DNA of 64,000 nt. Origin: Clostridiales bacterium (GTDB taxonomy: Bacteria > Bacillota > Clostridia > Christensenellales > CAG-138). A program made the position numbers and the translations under genes. The notes under the pieces were generated by a model. The model made no database searches and was not told the origin of the DNA. It worked only from the letters and a program-made list of their open reading frames with translations. The DNA is taken from NCBI GenBank assembly GCA_004554165.1, contig SFNQ01000020.1, positions 1 to 64,000 of the forward strand, read 5' to 3'. Positions 17,684 to 26,715 of the stretch are shown here, in pieces (the first letter of the stretch is position 1; every line of letters starts with the position of its first letter).

Positions 17684-18524
17684 GCTTTTCCCTCCGCTTT
17701 GCCCAGGAGAACGGCGCCGCCGACTTTTGCAGGAAGAGCTGCTCCAGAATATCCTGCAAGGCCTTTGCGTCGATATAGCGCACCAGTTTACCGTCGCGGG
17801 CAATGGAAATCGCGCCGGTCTCTTCGGACACAACGATGGTCACGCTGTCCGAAACCGTGGATACGCCCAGCGCCGCGCGGTGGCGCGTACCAAGCTCTCT
17901 TGCAAGATTGATGTCATCCGACAGCGGCAGAAAACAGCCCGCCGCGGCAATGCGGTTGCCGCGCACGATCACCGCGCCGTCGTGCAGCGGCGTGTTCGGC
18001 TCAAAAATGTTCTCGAGCAGCGCGCCGGTGAGCAGGCCGTCCAGCTTCGTTCCCGTATGGATGATATCGCCCAGCCCCGTTTTCTGCTCCACGACAATGA
18101 GCGCGCCCACCCGCCTGCGCGACATGGCAAGAACCGCGCGCTGCACATCCTGTATCATCTCCATGGAGGAGAGGGAGGTCGCGTCGAAGAGCGCGCTGCT
18201 AAGATTCTTGCCGCTGCGGCCAATCCGCTCGAGCATACGGCGGAACTCCGGCTGGAACAGCACCACCAGCACCACAATGATGGTGCCGGACTTGAGGAAC
18301 GCGTCCAGCAGCCAGCTCAGCGTATTCAGCTGCAACAGCTGACTGGCAACCGAGCACAGGAACAGAAGGCCCAGGCCCTTGAGCACCTCGTAGGCACGGG
18401 TCTCCTTGGTCCAGATGATTAGTTTATATAAAAGAACGCATATGATTATGATATCCAGCACATCGAGCCAGGTAAACTGGGCAAATCCGCTCGAAATTGC
18501 TTTGATGACCTCATCGTAAGACAA
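17670..18524 (-). CDS. cdaA: Diadenylate cyclase CdaA
   Basis: Makes c-di-AMP from two ATP at the membrane. The 284-residue product has three N-terminal membrane segments (about residues 18-36, 48-65 and 78-92) and a DAC domain with catalytic DGA at 182-184 and RHR at 214-216 within LGTRHRAALG. Start is TTG at 18524 with AAAGGA about 8 bases upstream. It lies 15 bases after a small ORF and overlaps ybbR. The usual third gene of the cluster, glmM, is not adjacent here. Confidence 0.95.
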   Translation of the reverse strand: MSYDEVIKAISSGFAQFTWLDVLDIIIICVLLYKLIIWTKETRAYEVLKGLGLLFLCSVASQLLQLNTLSWLLDAFLKSGTIIVVLVVLFQPEFRRMLERIGRSGKNLSSALFDATSLSSMEMIQDVQRAVLAMSRRRVGALIVVEQKTGLGDIIHTGTKLDGLLTGALLENIFEPNTPLHDGAVIVRGNRIAAAGCFLPLSDDINLARELGTRHRAALGVSTVSDSVTIVVSEETGAISIARDGKLVRYIDAKALQDILEQLFLQKSAAPFSWAKRREKHDKA

Positions 18525-18539
18525 ATGCGCGCCGTCCTT

Positions 18540-18773
18540 TCACTCCAGGCTTTGATCGGGATTTTCCGTCTCTCCGGGCTGCTTGATGTGCCGCGCAGCG
18601 AAAGCCTCAAACTCCGCCACCGCCTCGCCGAGCTGCGAGGAGGTCAGCGACCCGGACTGTTCATACTCTGCAAACGCGAGGGCATTGAGGCGCTCCCGCG
18701 CCGCAGCTCCCGCCGCGTCCAGCTGCTGCTCTTCAAGCGGCAAATCGCCGACAAAGGTGATTTTTGTTTCCAT
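18540..18773 (-). CDS. Small acidic protein upstream of cdaA
   Basis: A 77-residue protein without a recognised domain: a short N-terminal strand (METKITFVGDLP), then Ala/Glu-rich predicted helices. GGGAGAGG precedes the ATG at 18773 and an extended -10 promoter lies just upstream. It ends 15 bases before cdaA, so it is probably the first gene of the cdaA operon. Function unknown. Confidence 0.65.
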   Translation of the reverse strand: METKITFVGDLPLEEQQLDAAGAAARERLNALAFAEYEQSGSLTSSQLGEAVAEFEAFAARHIKQPGETENPDQSLE

Positions 18774-18798
18774 AGGCCAACCTCTCCCAATCTGTATT

Positions 18799-18807
18799 AT
18801 TATAGCA
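18799..18807 (-). promoter_or_regulatory. Extended -10 promoter of cdaA operon
   Basis: Minus strand TGC followed by TATAAT (plus 18799-18804), about 25 bases before the small ORF start. No clear -35. Confidence 0.5.
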
Positions 18808-18961
18808 TACGATACATATATGGGGACATCCCAAATTTGAATTTATTATGGATTCTTTTCGTCCTCTGTGGCATAAATCGAAACGGACGCATCCTCCCCT
18901 TCCTCCGGCTTTTTTCTCCCGGTTCGGCCTTGTTCCGACATGTTTTCATTTTACCATAACA

Positions 18962-18990
18962 TTGACAGGCTTTCCAATGGCCCCTACAAT
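18962..18990 (+). promoter_or_regulatory. Consensus promoter of nadE
   Basis: TTGACA (18962-18967), exactly 17 bases, TACAAT (18985-18990). The predicted start (about 18997) gives a leader of about 34 bases. Confidence 0.75.
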
Positions 18991-19030
18991 GGAAAACAGA
19001 AGATTTTTCTGCTGGGAGGCGCTTGGTTTT

Positions 19031-20917
19031 ATGCGGTTTGGGCTTGTGAAGGTTGCGGTCGGCACGCCGGAAATCCGGGTTGCGGATTGCGGTTACAACG
19101 CGAAGGCGATCATCGGGGTGATGGAACGCGCGGCCGGCGACGGCGTACAGCTGCTGACTCTACCGGAGCTGTGCCTGACGGGCTATACCTGCGGGGACCT
19201 GTTTTTTCAGGAGGCGCTGCAAAAGGCTGCCCTTGCGGGGCTTTCCGCTGTTCTCTCCGCTTCGGAGCGCTGGAACATGGTGGTCGTGCTGGGCATGCCG
19301 CTTGCCGGGTCCTGCGGCCTCTACAATTGCGGCGTGGTTCTGCAAAAGGGCCGCATCCTGGGCATTGTTCCAAAAACCTCCCTGCCAAACTACGGTGAGT
19401 TCTACGAAAAACGCTTTTTCGCCCCCGCACCGGAGCATGCGGATACCATCACGGTGCTTGGGCAGCAGGTTCCCTTCTGTAAAAGACTGCTGTTTGCCTG
19501 CCAAACCCTGCCGGAGCTTGTGATCGGCGTTGAAATCTGCGAGGATCTGTGGTCACCGCTGCCTCCCTCCACGGCGCTTGTGCAGCGCGGCGCCAGCGTC
19601 ATCTGCAACCTGTCGGCCAGCGACGAGGCCGTTACAAAGCCCGATTACCGGCGCACGCTGGTGCAGGTGCAGAGCGCCAGGCTGCTGTGCGGCTATCTGT
19701 TTGCAAGCGCGGGCGAGGGGGAAAGCACGACGGACGTGGTTTTCTCAGGCCACGACATGATCTACGAGAACGGCACACGGCTGGCGGAAAGCCTTCCCTT
19801 TGGCGAGGGCTATGCAGTGAGTGAGCTCGATCTCCCCTTTATCCTGCGCGAACGCAGGCGCATGGTGCGCTCCGCAGCGCTGACGGAGGACTTTACAACC
19901 GTGCCGTTTTCCCTGCCGCTTGTGGACACGCCCCTCACCCGCGACTGCTGGAAAACCCCCTTTGTGGCAGATACGGCGGCTGAGCGGGAAAGGCGCTGCG
20001 ACGAGGTGCTCGCCATCCAGTCCCACGGCCTCAAAAAGCGCATCGCCCACACCGGCGTGAACAGAGTCGTTCTCGGCGTATCCGGCGGGCTGGATTCCAC
20101 GCTCGCGCTCATCGTGGCAAAGCGCGCCATGGCGTTGCTGGGCCGCCCGGCCACGGACGTGCTGGCGGTGACCATGCCCTGCTTTGGCACCACAACGCGA
20201 ACGCGCAGCAACGCGGAAAAGCTCTGCGACGCCCTGGGCATCCCCTGCCGCACCATCGACATCACCGCAGCGGTCACGCAGCATCTCAACGACCTTTCGC
20301 ACCCGCTGGACCTGCCGGACGCCGCCTTTGAAAACGCGCAGGCGCGGGAGCGCACGCAGGTTTTGATGGATCTTGCGAATATGGAAAATGCGCTGGTGGT
20401 GGGAACCGGCGACCTGTCCGAGCTGGCGCTGGGCTTTGCCACCTACAACGGCGACCACATGTCCATGTACGGCGTGAACGCGGGCGTCCCGAAAACGCTC
20501 ATGCGCAGCATGCTCGGCATTCTTGCCGACCGCGAGGGCGGCGCGTTGGGCGCGGTGCTGCGCGACATCGTGGATACGCCCGTCAGCCCCGAGCTGCTGC
20601 CGCCAAAGGACGGGGAGATTGCGCAGGTAACGGAGGACCTGGTTGGCCCCTATGAGCTGCACGACTTCTTCCTCTACCACATGGTGCGCCGGGGCGAGGA
20701 CCGGGAAAAGATACTGCACCTTGCAGGCTACGCCTTTGGCAGCGCTTACAGTCCGGAGACCATCATAAAGTGGCTGGACGTGTTTTACCGCCGCTTCTTC
20801 TCGCAGCAGTTCAAGCGTTCCTGCATGCCGGACGGGCCGCGCGTGGGCAATGTATCGCTCTCGCCGCGGGGCGACTGGCGCATGCCCAGCGACGCCTCTT
20901 CAATGGTCTGGCGCTGA
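19031..20917 (+). CDS. nadE: Glutamine-dependent NAD+ synthase
   Basis: Amidates nicotinic acid adenine dinucleotide to NAD+ using glutamine. The 628-residue product has an N-terminal nitrilase-type glutaminase with the Glu-Lys-Cys triad visible in LPELCLTGY, the PKTSLPNYGEFYEKRFF region and GVEICEDLW. The C-terminal synthetase has the pyrophosphate loop LGVSGGLDSTLAL, GTGDLSELALGF and YGVNAGVPKTL. The ATG at 19031 follows GGGAGG by 10 bases; the in-frame ORF upstream contains the promoter. Confidence 0.95.
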   Translation: MRFGLVKVAVGTPEIRVADCGYNAKAIIGVMERAAGDGVQLLTLPELCLTGYTCGDLFFQEALQKAALAGLSAVLSASERWNMVVVLGMPLAGSCGLYNCGVVLQKGRILGIVPKTSLPNYGEFYEKRFFAPAPEHADTITVLGQQVPFCKRLLFACQTLPELVIGVEICEDLWSPLPPSTALVQRGASVICNLSASDEAVTKPDYRRTLVQVQSARLLCGYLFASAGEGESTTDVVFSGHDMIYENGTRLAESLPFGEGYAVSELDLPFILRERRRMVRSAALTEDFTTVPFSLPLVDTPLTRDCWKTPFVADTAAERERRCDEVLAIQSHGLKKRIAHTGVNRVVLGVSGGLDSTLALIVAKRAMALLGRPATDVLAVTMPCFGTTTRTRSNAEKLCDALGIPCRTIDITAAVTQHLNDLSHPLDLPDAAFENAQARERTQVLMDLANMENALVVGTGDLSELALGFATYNGDHMSMYGVNAGVPKTLMRSMLGILADREGGALGAVLRDIVDTPVSPELLPPKDGEIAQVTEDLVGPYELHDFFLYHMVRRGEDREKILHLAGYAFGSAYSPETIIKWLDVFYRRFFSQQFKRSCMPDGPRVGNVSLSPRGDWRMPSDASSMVWR

Positions 20918-21308
20918 GCCGCTGTTGCCAATGCAGGACGGATACGGCGCTGACGCGGCGCGTTGAAACAGGAAAGCCCGCGGCTGCGGCCCAAATATGA
21001 ATTCCCGCGCCGGCAAAGCAGAGGCCCTTTGCCCGATTGGCCTTCGCGGCCTCTGCCCTCTCAAAAGCGGAAAAGGGATTTGCGGCAGAGCCAGTAGGCA
21101 CAGAAAGGGCCATCGCCAGCTGGAGCGCGCCGCCGCCCAACCCCATCCCCGGGAGTTTTTGGAAAAACGAAAAAAGCGGCGTCAGTCCGCTTCAGAGTGT
21201 CAAAAAAGTGGCTGAACGCCACTTTTTTGAGTTTTACGGGTTTTGCCTCTCGCATTCGCTCCCGGGCGGCAAAACCCGCAAAGTACCGCTTGCCCTGTCC
21301 GGCCGCGC
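20918..21308. other. Non-coding stretch after nadE
   Basis: Apart from the bidirectional terminator at 21201-21229 I find no gene or promoter here. Frames on both strands are open only through high G+C and have no ribosome sites. Confidence 0.5.
21201..21229. terminator. Bidirectional terminator
   Basis: CAAAAAAGTGGC (21201-21212) pairs perfectly with GCCACTTTTTTG (21218-21229) around a five-base loop. T-runs on both strands serve nadE (plus) and the secreted-protein operon (minus). Confidence 0.8.
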
Positions 21309-22934
21309 TCAATTTCCGCCAAACAGCGCCAGTATAAATTCCTGGAGACGCCTGAGAATTGCCGTGAAAACCGCGGCCTCCTCCCTATCCTGCGGGGCGT
21401 CCGCCTCCGGGGTGCTCTCCGCTGCCGGGGGCTGCGTTTCGGCCGGCGCTTCCACCTTTGGGACATAGATGCTGTCCGTTGTGACGATGAATTTCACGGA
21501 GCCGACCGAAACCGTCTCCGTCGGAGCGGAATAGGCGGTATAGCTTTCAGAAAGCTCCAGCATGGCGTCCTTCCGGTCCACGGAAACCGCCATACCCTCC
21601 GTCTGCTCGTCCAGCTCCTTCAGTCCTTCGTCGCAAAACTGGCGGATGCCCTTGTACAGGCTCCACAGTCCTTTGCGCAGGCTCACCGCCGCGTCAAGAA
21701 TCGAACCGCCGTTCTGCGCAAGGCTTGCAAGACCGCCCGCAAGGCCGGAAACGCCCTGCGTCAAGGCGGAAAGGTCCGGCGCCTGTATACCCGAAAGGAT
21801 GCTGCCCGCATCGGAAAGCGCGCCGCCGGCGTCGGAAAGCGCGGAGAGCGCGCTGTACACCGCGTTCTTTTGCGCGTCGGTCATGTCGGTCAGGTCCATG
21901 CCGGAAAGTGCGCCCGCTGCGGACTGCACCTTCCCCGACGCAGCGCCAATCTTGCCGCCAACGCCGGAAAGCGCGCCGTTCAGCGCCGAGGTGTCCACCG
22001 CGCCAAGGCCCGCATTCAGCTGATTTGCCGCGTCCTTCAGCGAATCAAGCCCCGAAAGGAACGACTCGAGGCCGCCGGTAAACTGCTTCATGCCGCTGTG
22101 GAGCCGCTTTGCGCCGCGCTGGAGTTCGTCGCCCGCATCGTTGAGCTCGTCCACGCCGTCCACAAAGTCCCGCACGTCGTCCATGCTCTTGAGGTCGTCC
22201 GAATCCAGCAGATCCGGCACCATGACCGCCATGATCGATTCCAGCGAAAAGGACTTCACATCCGCCTCAAAGCTGAAGCTCTCCGCGAGGGAATCCGTCG
22301 CGTCCGCATCCAGATTGTGCGCAAGGCCCGGGAAGGTGGTGCCGATCACGGTGGCGCTGCCCGCCTCGGACATGATCTTAGCGTTTTCCACGGCAACGCG
22401 CCTGAATCCGTCGCCCAGCTCGATGATGGTGATGACCGTGAAGGGCGTGAACAGCTCCACCGGCTCGCCCTTGATCTCCACCGTGCTTTTGCACCTGTTC
22501 TCATAAGAAACCGTAACGCGCACGCGGCCGCTCCTGCCCGCGATCTCCTCCGGGGACATCTCCGTGCCGTCCAGCGCATAGCGCACGTTCATGGAGACGG
22601 GCAGCGCCGAAGAAGCCTTGCCCTGATAGCACACGTCCTCCCCTTCGGCCGGAAAAACCCATGCACCATCCTGCTGCCACGGCGAATCATTGGAAAGGAT
22701 GTTTTTGACCTCCGTCAGACTGCTCCCGTCGGCCAGCGTCTCCCGCTGATCGGGGTTGACCAGATAGACGCTGGACAGCACGGACTCCACCGTACCCGCA
22801 GCATCCGCCGTAACATAGACCGTTTCCGTCCGCTCCACGTCCGCATCCGCCGCACGCGAAACACGCGCCGCCGGAAAAAGCAGAAGCGCGGAAACCGCCA
22901 GACAGGCGGAACGCCGCAACATGCCGCCGCGCAT
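21309..22934 (-). CDS. Secreted coiled-coil protein of the FtsX-type operon
   Basis: A 541-residue exported protein. MRGGMLRRS is followed by a hydrophobic signal and AARVSRAADA. Residues ~35-240 form a domain with VYLVNPDQRETLADGSSLTEVKNIL-type sequence that I cannot assign. Residues ~245-465 are heptad-like, rich in Leu, Gly, Ala and Asp, and resemble the coiled-coil regions of YhgE/Pip-type proteins. A Pro/Glu-rich segment leads to a hydrophobic tail (FILALFGGN). The ATG at 22932-22934 overlaps the stop of a 29-codon gene (TAATG). Probably a structural partner of the upstream ABC/FtsX pair. Confidence 0.72.
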   Translation of the reverse strand: MRGGMLRRSACLAVSALLLFPAARVSRAADADVERTETVYVTADAAGTVESVLSSVYLVNPDQRETLADGSSLTEVKNILSNDSPWQQDGAWVFPAEGEDVCYQGKASSALPVSMNVRYALDGTEMSPEEIAGRSGRVRVTVSYENRCKSTVEIKGEPVELFTPFTVITIIELGDGFRRVAVENAKIMSEAGSATVIGTTFPGLAHNLDADATDSLAESFSFEADVKSFSLESIMAVMVPDLLDSDDLKSMDDVRDFVDGVDELNDAGDELQRGAKRLHSGMKQFTGGLESFLSGLDSLKDAANQLNAGLGAVDTSALNGALSGVGGKIGAASGKVQSAAGALSGMDLTDMTDAQKNAVYSALSALSDAGGALSDAGSILSGIQAPDLSALTQGVSGLAGGLASLAQNGGSILDAAVSLRKGLWSLYKGIRQFCDEGLKELDEQTEGMAVSVDRKDAMLELSESYTAYSAPTETVSVGSVKFIVTTDSIYVPKVEAPAETQPPAAESTPEADAPQDREEAAVFTAILRRLQEFILALFGGN

Positions 22935-23023
22935 TACAGTATCCCCATAAGCAGGGATACGGCGCCGCTGAGCAGAAACAGCGCCGCAAGGACCAGGCAA
23001 AAAACTCGGACTCCCTTTTTCAT
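22934..23023 (-). CDS. 29-residue membrane peptide (unlisted small gene)
   Basis: Reading the minus strand from ATG at 23023 gives MKKGVRVFCLVLAALFLLSG and nine more residues ending in MGIL. This is a Lys-Lys start and one clean membrane span. The stop overlaps the ATG of the secreted-protein gene by one base (TAATG), the classic layout for translational reinitiation. It begins 38 bases after the permease gene. GGAG sits very close to the ATG and AAGGA lies further upstream. The gene may supply coupling to the next cistron, act as a small subunit of the permease, or both. Confidence 0.6.
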   Translation of the reverse strand: MKKGVRVFCLVLAALFLLSGAVSLLMGIL

Positions 23024-23061
23024 TCTCCAACACATTCCTTTCCGAATTCAAATACTGCAAA

Positions 23062-25593
23062 TCATTCCGCGCTCTTGAGCGACTCGACCATGTCCACGCT
23101 GCGCACCTTTTTGCGCATGAGGAGGTTGACCATCAGAGCGAACACAATGGAGAGCGCAGCGCTGTATCCATAGCTCAGCGGCTTGACATTGCGCACGAAC
23201 ATCACCATATCCACCTCGCAGGTCACGATGACAAACTGGTGCAGGTACCTGCCCAGCACCAGCCCCACCGCTGTTCCGATGAAGGCAAGGGCGTTGTTTT
23301 CCCGGAACACATAGTCGTACATCTCGCGATCCGTAAAGCCCAGCACGCGCAGCGTCGCAAGCTCCCGGCGCCGCTCGGTAATGTTGATATTGGTCAGGTT
23401 CAACATGACCACGAAGGCCAGCGCGCCCGCCGAAAGAATCAACACGCCCACCACATAGTTGAGTACGTTCAGGCTGTCCCAGATGTTCTCAAAAATATCC
23501 GTTGTAAACAGCGCGGTATACACGCGGTTGTCGGAGAGGAAGCGCGTGGCCCACGCATCCTCAAGCGCCGCCTTTTCCGCATCGTCCGCCTCCGTAAAGC
23601 CCTCGATGTTCGTGAAAATGCAGTTGTATTCCGCTGCGCTTCCCGTAACCGCTTCATAACAGGCGGGCGTAAAATAGATAAAGTGGTAAACATAGTTCTC
23701 TGCAACCGCGGAAACCCGCGCCTCGTAGGACTTTTCACCGCTCTCGATGGTCACGGTATCGCCCTCGCGCAGGTCATAGAGCGTTGCGAGCTTTTTTGTG
23801 ATGACCACGCCGCTGTCGTCCAGCACGATGGGCTTGCCGCCATCGTCGGTCAGGTGGACCGTTTCCATCAAAATCTCCGGTTCATGCGCCACAAACAGAT
23901 GAGCCTCAGTTTTGACGTCGCCCTTTGCGCCAGCGGTGGCCGTTTTGTCATAGCAGTAGGCCGTGTTGTACAGAGCGTCGCCGCCCACGGACTCCGCCAG
24001 CGCCCGGAGCTTTTCCAGCGCCATGGCGTCGTAGGTATAGGCCTGCAGATCCATCGTCCAGATTTTGCCAAACTGTTCGTCTGCAATGCCATAGATGGAA
24101 TCCGACAATCCAAAGCCCGTAACCAGCAGACCGCAGCTTCCGGCAATGCCGACGACGCTCATGAAGAAGCGTTTTTTGTACCGCAGCAGGTTTCGCACCG
24201 TCACCTTGGAGGTAAAGCCAAGCCGCTTCCAAAGAAAGCCGATGTATTCGAGGAACACGCGCTTGCCCGCCTTTGGCGCCTTGGGCCGCATGAGCGAGGC
24301 CGGCACCTCCCGCAGAGCGGAAAAGCTGACGAATGCGGCCGCCAGCGTAACGCAGCCCACCACCGCGCCGATGGAACCGGCCGCAATTTCCGTCCAGTAC
24401 GGAGTCTGGAAATCCGGCAGGCGGTACATGATGGCATAGGCGTTGCCAATGACCGTCGGGAAGAGCCAAAAACCGATGAGGCTTCCCAGGATGCTCCCGG
24501 AAAGGCTGGCGAGGATTGCATACATGAGGTACTGCATCACGATATGCGGCTGCGAATACCCCAGCGCCTTGAGCGTTCCCATCTGAATCCGCTGCTCCTC
24601 CACCATGCGCGTCATGGTGGTCAGCGCCACCAGCAGCGCCACCAGCAGGAAAATCAGCGGAAAAAACTGGCCCACCGCCGCGATGCGCTCGGTGTTCTCG
24701 GAATAGTCCAGATACCCCGGATTGTCGGAGCGGGTGCGGACATACCAGGTGGCGTCCGTGGTATCCCCATAGGCCTCGATTTGGCGCACAACGCCATCGA
24801 TCAGCGTCTCATACTCGTCGGAAAAGCAGTTCAGCGCCGCCGCCCCCTCCACGACGATCTCCACCTCGGAATAGCGCGCGGAAAACATGGCCATCATGGG
24901 CATGCGCGAGCCGAGCCTGCCGATGGCGTTGCCGGAGGCCAGGGCAAAGGCATCGCTGCTGCCGTTGCCGATCGTGCTCGTGCCCCGGTCAAAGTTGGAA
25001 ATATACTTGGGCGACTCCACAAAGCCGGTGATATACAGCTCCGCCGCGCCGCCGCTGGTGCTGAGCGAAACCCGGGAACCGACGGAAAGCCCAGACGTCC
25101 CCATCAGCTCCGCATCCAGCGCGATCTCATGGTCGTCCTCCGGAAGCCTGCCCTCCATCACCTCGGGCAGATTGACATCCGCGCCGTCCGGATCGATGCC
25201 GTAGTCCGGCAAGAGGGAAAGCGAGGCCGGATGCTCTTCCTCCGGCGCGAAGGGCAGGGAAATCAGATGGACGTTGTACTCCTTGTCCCCGCCGTCCGAC
25301 GGCCGCAGCATGGCGTCCACGGTGAGCACGGGCAAAACGGACGCCACGCCGGGGAGCTTTGACAGCGCGTCCACATCGTCCGCATTCAGACCTGCCGTTG
25401 AGATGGCGGTAATATCCGCAAGGCGCGCGTTGTCAAGATAGACGTCCGCGGTGAGCTTCATATCCGGCCCGGCCGCGCGCACACCGGCAAAGAACGCGAC
25501 CCCGATGGCGGAAATCGTAAAAATGGAAAGAAAACGCATGAGCGTATGCGCAATTTCCCGAGACAGATTTCGCCAGAGGTACTTCGTTTTCAT
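23062..25593 (-). CDS. ABC transporter permease, FtsX/MacB family
   Basis: An 843-residue permease with an N-terminal span (LMRFLSIFTISAIGVAFFAGV), a large outer domain (about residues 40-290), a first FtsX core (LIFLLVALLVALTTMTRMVEEQRIQMGTLKALGYS), a second outer domain, and a C-terminal FtsX core (VLILSAGALAFVVMLNLTNINITERRRELATLRVLGF). The E-R/Q---MGTLKALG and ERR-ELATLRVLG motifs are the usual coupling segments. It follows its ATPase gene by 28 bases. Such transporters act mechanically or export peptides and lipids rather than import nutrients. Confidence 0.92.
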   Translation of the reverse strand: MKTKYLWRNLSREIAHTLMRFLSIFTISAIGVAFFAGVRAAGPDMKLTADVYLDNARLADITAISTAGLNADDVDALSKLPGVASVLPVLTVDAMLRPSDGGDKEYNVHLISLPFAPEEEHPASLSLLPDYGIDPDGADVNLPEVMEGRLPEDDHEIALDAELMGTSGLSVGSRVSLSTSGGAAELYITGFVESPKYISNFDRGTSTIGNGSSDAFALASGNAIGRLGSRMPMMAMFSARYSEVEIVVEGAAALNCFSDEYETLIDGVVRQIEAYGDTTDATWYVRTRSDNPGYLDYSENTERIAAVGQFFPLIFLLVALLVALTTMTRMVEEQRIQMGTLKALGYSQPHIVMQYLMYAILASLSGSILGSLIGFWLFPTVIGNAYAIMYRLPDFQTPYWTEIAAGSIGAVVGCVTLAAAFVSFSALREVPASLMRPKAPKAGKRVFLEYIGFLWKRLGFTSKVTVRNLLRYKKRFFMSVVGIAGSCGLLVTGFGLSDSIYGIADEQFGKIWTMDLQAYTYDAMALEKLRALAESVGGDALYNTAYCYDKTATAGAKGDVKTEAHLFVAHEPEILMETVHLTDDGGKPIVLDDSGVVITKKLATLYDLREGDTVTIESGEKSYEARVSAVAENYVYHFIYFTPACYEAVTGSAAEYNCIFTNIEGFTEADDAEKAALEDAWATRFLSDNRVYTALFTTDIFENIWDSLNVLNYVVGVLILSAGALAFVVMLNLTNINITERRRELATLRVLGFTDREMYDYVFRENNALAFIGTAVGLVLGRYLHQFVIVTCEVDMVMFVRNVKPLSYGYSAALSIVFALMVNLLMRKKVRSVDMVESLKSAE

Positions 25594-25621
25594 GGCTGCA
25601 CAGACCGTTCCTTCTATCGTC

Positions 25622-26323
25622 TTACCATTCGATTTCGTCGATGGAAACCGGGCGCTCGTTGAGGTAATGGCTGGCGATGGTTCCGTTTTTTACCTGAACA
25701 ACGCGGTCTGCCATGGGCTTGAGCGCAGCGTTGTGCGTGATGATGATGACGGTCATGCCCTGCGAGCGGCAGGTGTCCTGCAACAGCTTCAGCACCTGCT
25801 TGCCCGTCTGATAATCCAGCGCGCCCGTAGGTTCGTCGCAAAGCATGAGCTTTGGGTTCTTGGCCAGCGCCCGCGCGATGGATACGCGCTGCTGCTCGCC
25901 GCCGGAAAGCTGCGCGGGAAAATTCTGCTTTCGGTCTGACAGTCCCACAAGCTCCAGCACGCGGTCCACATCCAGCGGATGATCGCAAATCTGCACCGCC
26001 AGCTCCACGTTCTCCCGCGCGGTCAGGTTCTGCACGAGGTTGTAAAACTGGAACACGAAGCCCACCGTACTGCGCCGGTAGAGCGTCAGCTGCCGGCTGG
26101 AACAGGCCTCCACATGCATGCCGTCCACAATAATCTCGCCGCTGGTTGCGCTGTCCATCCCGCCGAGGATGTTCAAAAGCGTCGTCTTTCCGGCGCCCGA
26201 CGGCCCCACCACAACGCAGAGCTCACCCTTTTCGATGGTAAAATCCACGCCCGAGAGCGCATCAATCGTAACCTCGCCCATGCGGTACTGCTTTTTGACG
26301 TTTTTTAGCTCGATATATGCCAT
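25622..26323 (-). CDS. ABC transporter ATP-binding protein, LolD/MacB type
   Basis: A 233-residue ATPase with Walker A GPSGAGKTT (near residue 40), Q-loop VFQFYNL, signature LSGGEQQR, Walker B LMLCDEPTGALD, and H-loop VIIITHN. The GALD motif after Walker B is typical of the LolD/MacB/FtsE group that pairs with FtsX-like permeases. GGGAGAGGG precedes the ATG at 26323. First gene of an operon with the permease, a 29-residue peptide and the secreted coiled-coil protein. Confidence 0.95.
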   Translation of the reverse strand: MAYIELKNVKKQYRMGEVTIDALSGVDFTIEKGELCVVVGPSGAGKTTLLNILGGMDSATSGEIIVDGMHVEACSSRQLTLYRRSTVGFVFQFYNLVQNLTARENVELAVQICDHPLDVDRVLELVGLSDRKQNFPAQLSGGEQQRVSIARALAKNPKLMLCDEPTGALDYQTGKQVLKLLQDTCRSQGMTVIIITHNAALKPMADRVVQVKNGTIASHYLNERPVSIDEIEW

Positions 26324-26364
26324 TGGGTTTCCCTCTCCCGTTCCCCAGGGGACTGGAACTACAT

Positions 26365-26393
26365 ATCATACAATATACCGTTTGACGGAACAA
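26365..26393 (-). promoter_or_regulatory. Promoter of ABC/FtsX operon
   Basis: On the minus strand TTGTTC (plus 26388-26393), 17 bases, TATGAT (plus 26365-26370), about 40 bases upstream of the ATPase ATG. Confidence 0.6.
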
Positions 26394-26506
26394 ATGGCAA
26401 GCGGATTGGGATTGGTTTGAATGCATTTCACATTTGTTGCATAATTCGGCGGGGCTTTTCCCGGGCCGGGTTTGCAGCGATCTGCGGCGCGCGGTTTTTA
26501 CCGCGG

Positions 26507-26535
26507 TTGACCTGCGCGGGATTTTCTGCTAAAAT
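26507..26535 (+). promoter_or_regulatory. Promoter of CNNM/CorC gene
   Basis: TTGACC (26507-26512), 17 bases, TAAAAT (26530-26535) with TGC just before it (extended -10). The predicted start near 26542 leaves a leader of about 174 bases. Confidence 0.65.
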
Positions 26536-26541
26536 CTTTCC

Positions 26542-26715
26542 CAACAGAGTTTGAGAGGGTGATTTTCGCTGGACGTTCCTCCCGCAGGGAGTTGTACTGC
26601 GCTTTTATCCCCCGGCGCCCATCATATGACAGTCCTGGCACGGCAATGAACCGGAGCGGCTTTGCGCCGCCGGTCTTATGCTGTGTTTTTATGTTACGGA
26701 GGTAAACAAGAAACC
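26542..26715 (+). promoter_or_regulatory. Long structured 5' leader of CNNM/CorC gene
   Basis: The leader contains several inverted repeats. The clearest lies at about 26649-26673, where ACCG-GA-GCGGC pairs with GCCGC-CGGT, followed about 15 bases later by TTTTT. The layout could allow attenuation or a riboswitch. It does not match the M-box, yybP-ykoY, NiCo or fluoride consensus patterns as I remember them. Confidence 0.35.

Noticed and set aside
23239..25362. 707-codon plus-strand frame
   Set aside because: It is antisense to the FtsX-type permease and shows the same His/Arg-rich, motif-free composition as other shadow frames.
26542..26715. Naming the leader as a known metal or fluoride riboswitch
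   Set aside because: Consensus elements I can recall (such as the CUCCUAC end of the fluoride switch, or M-box motifs) are not present.
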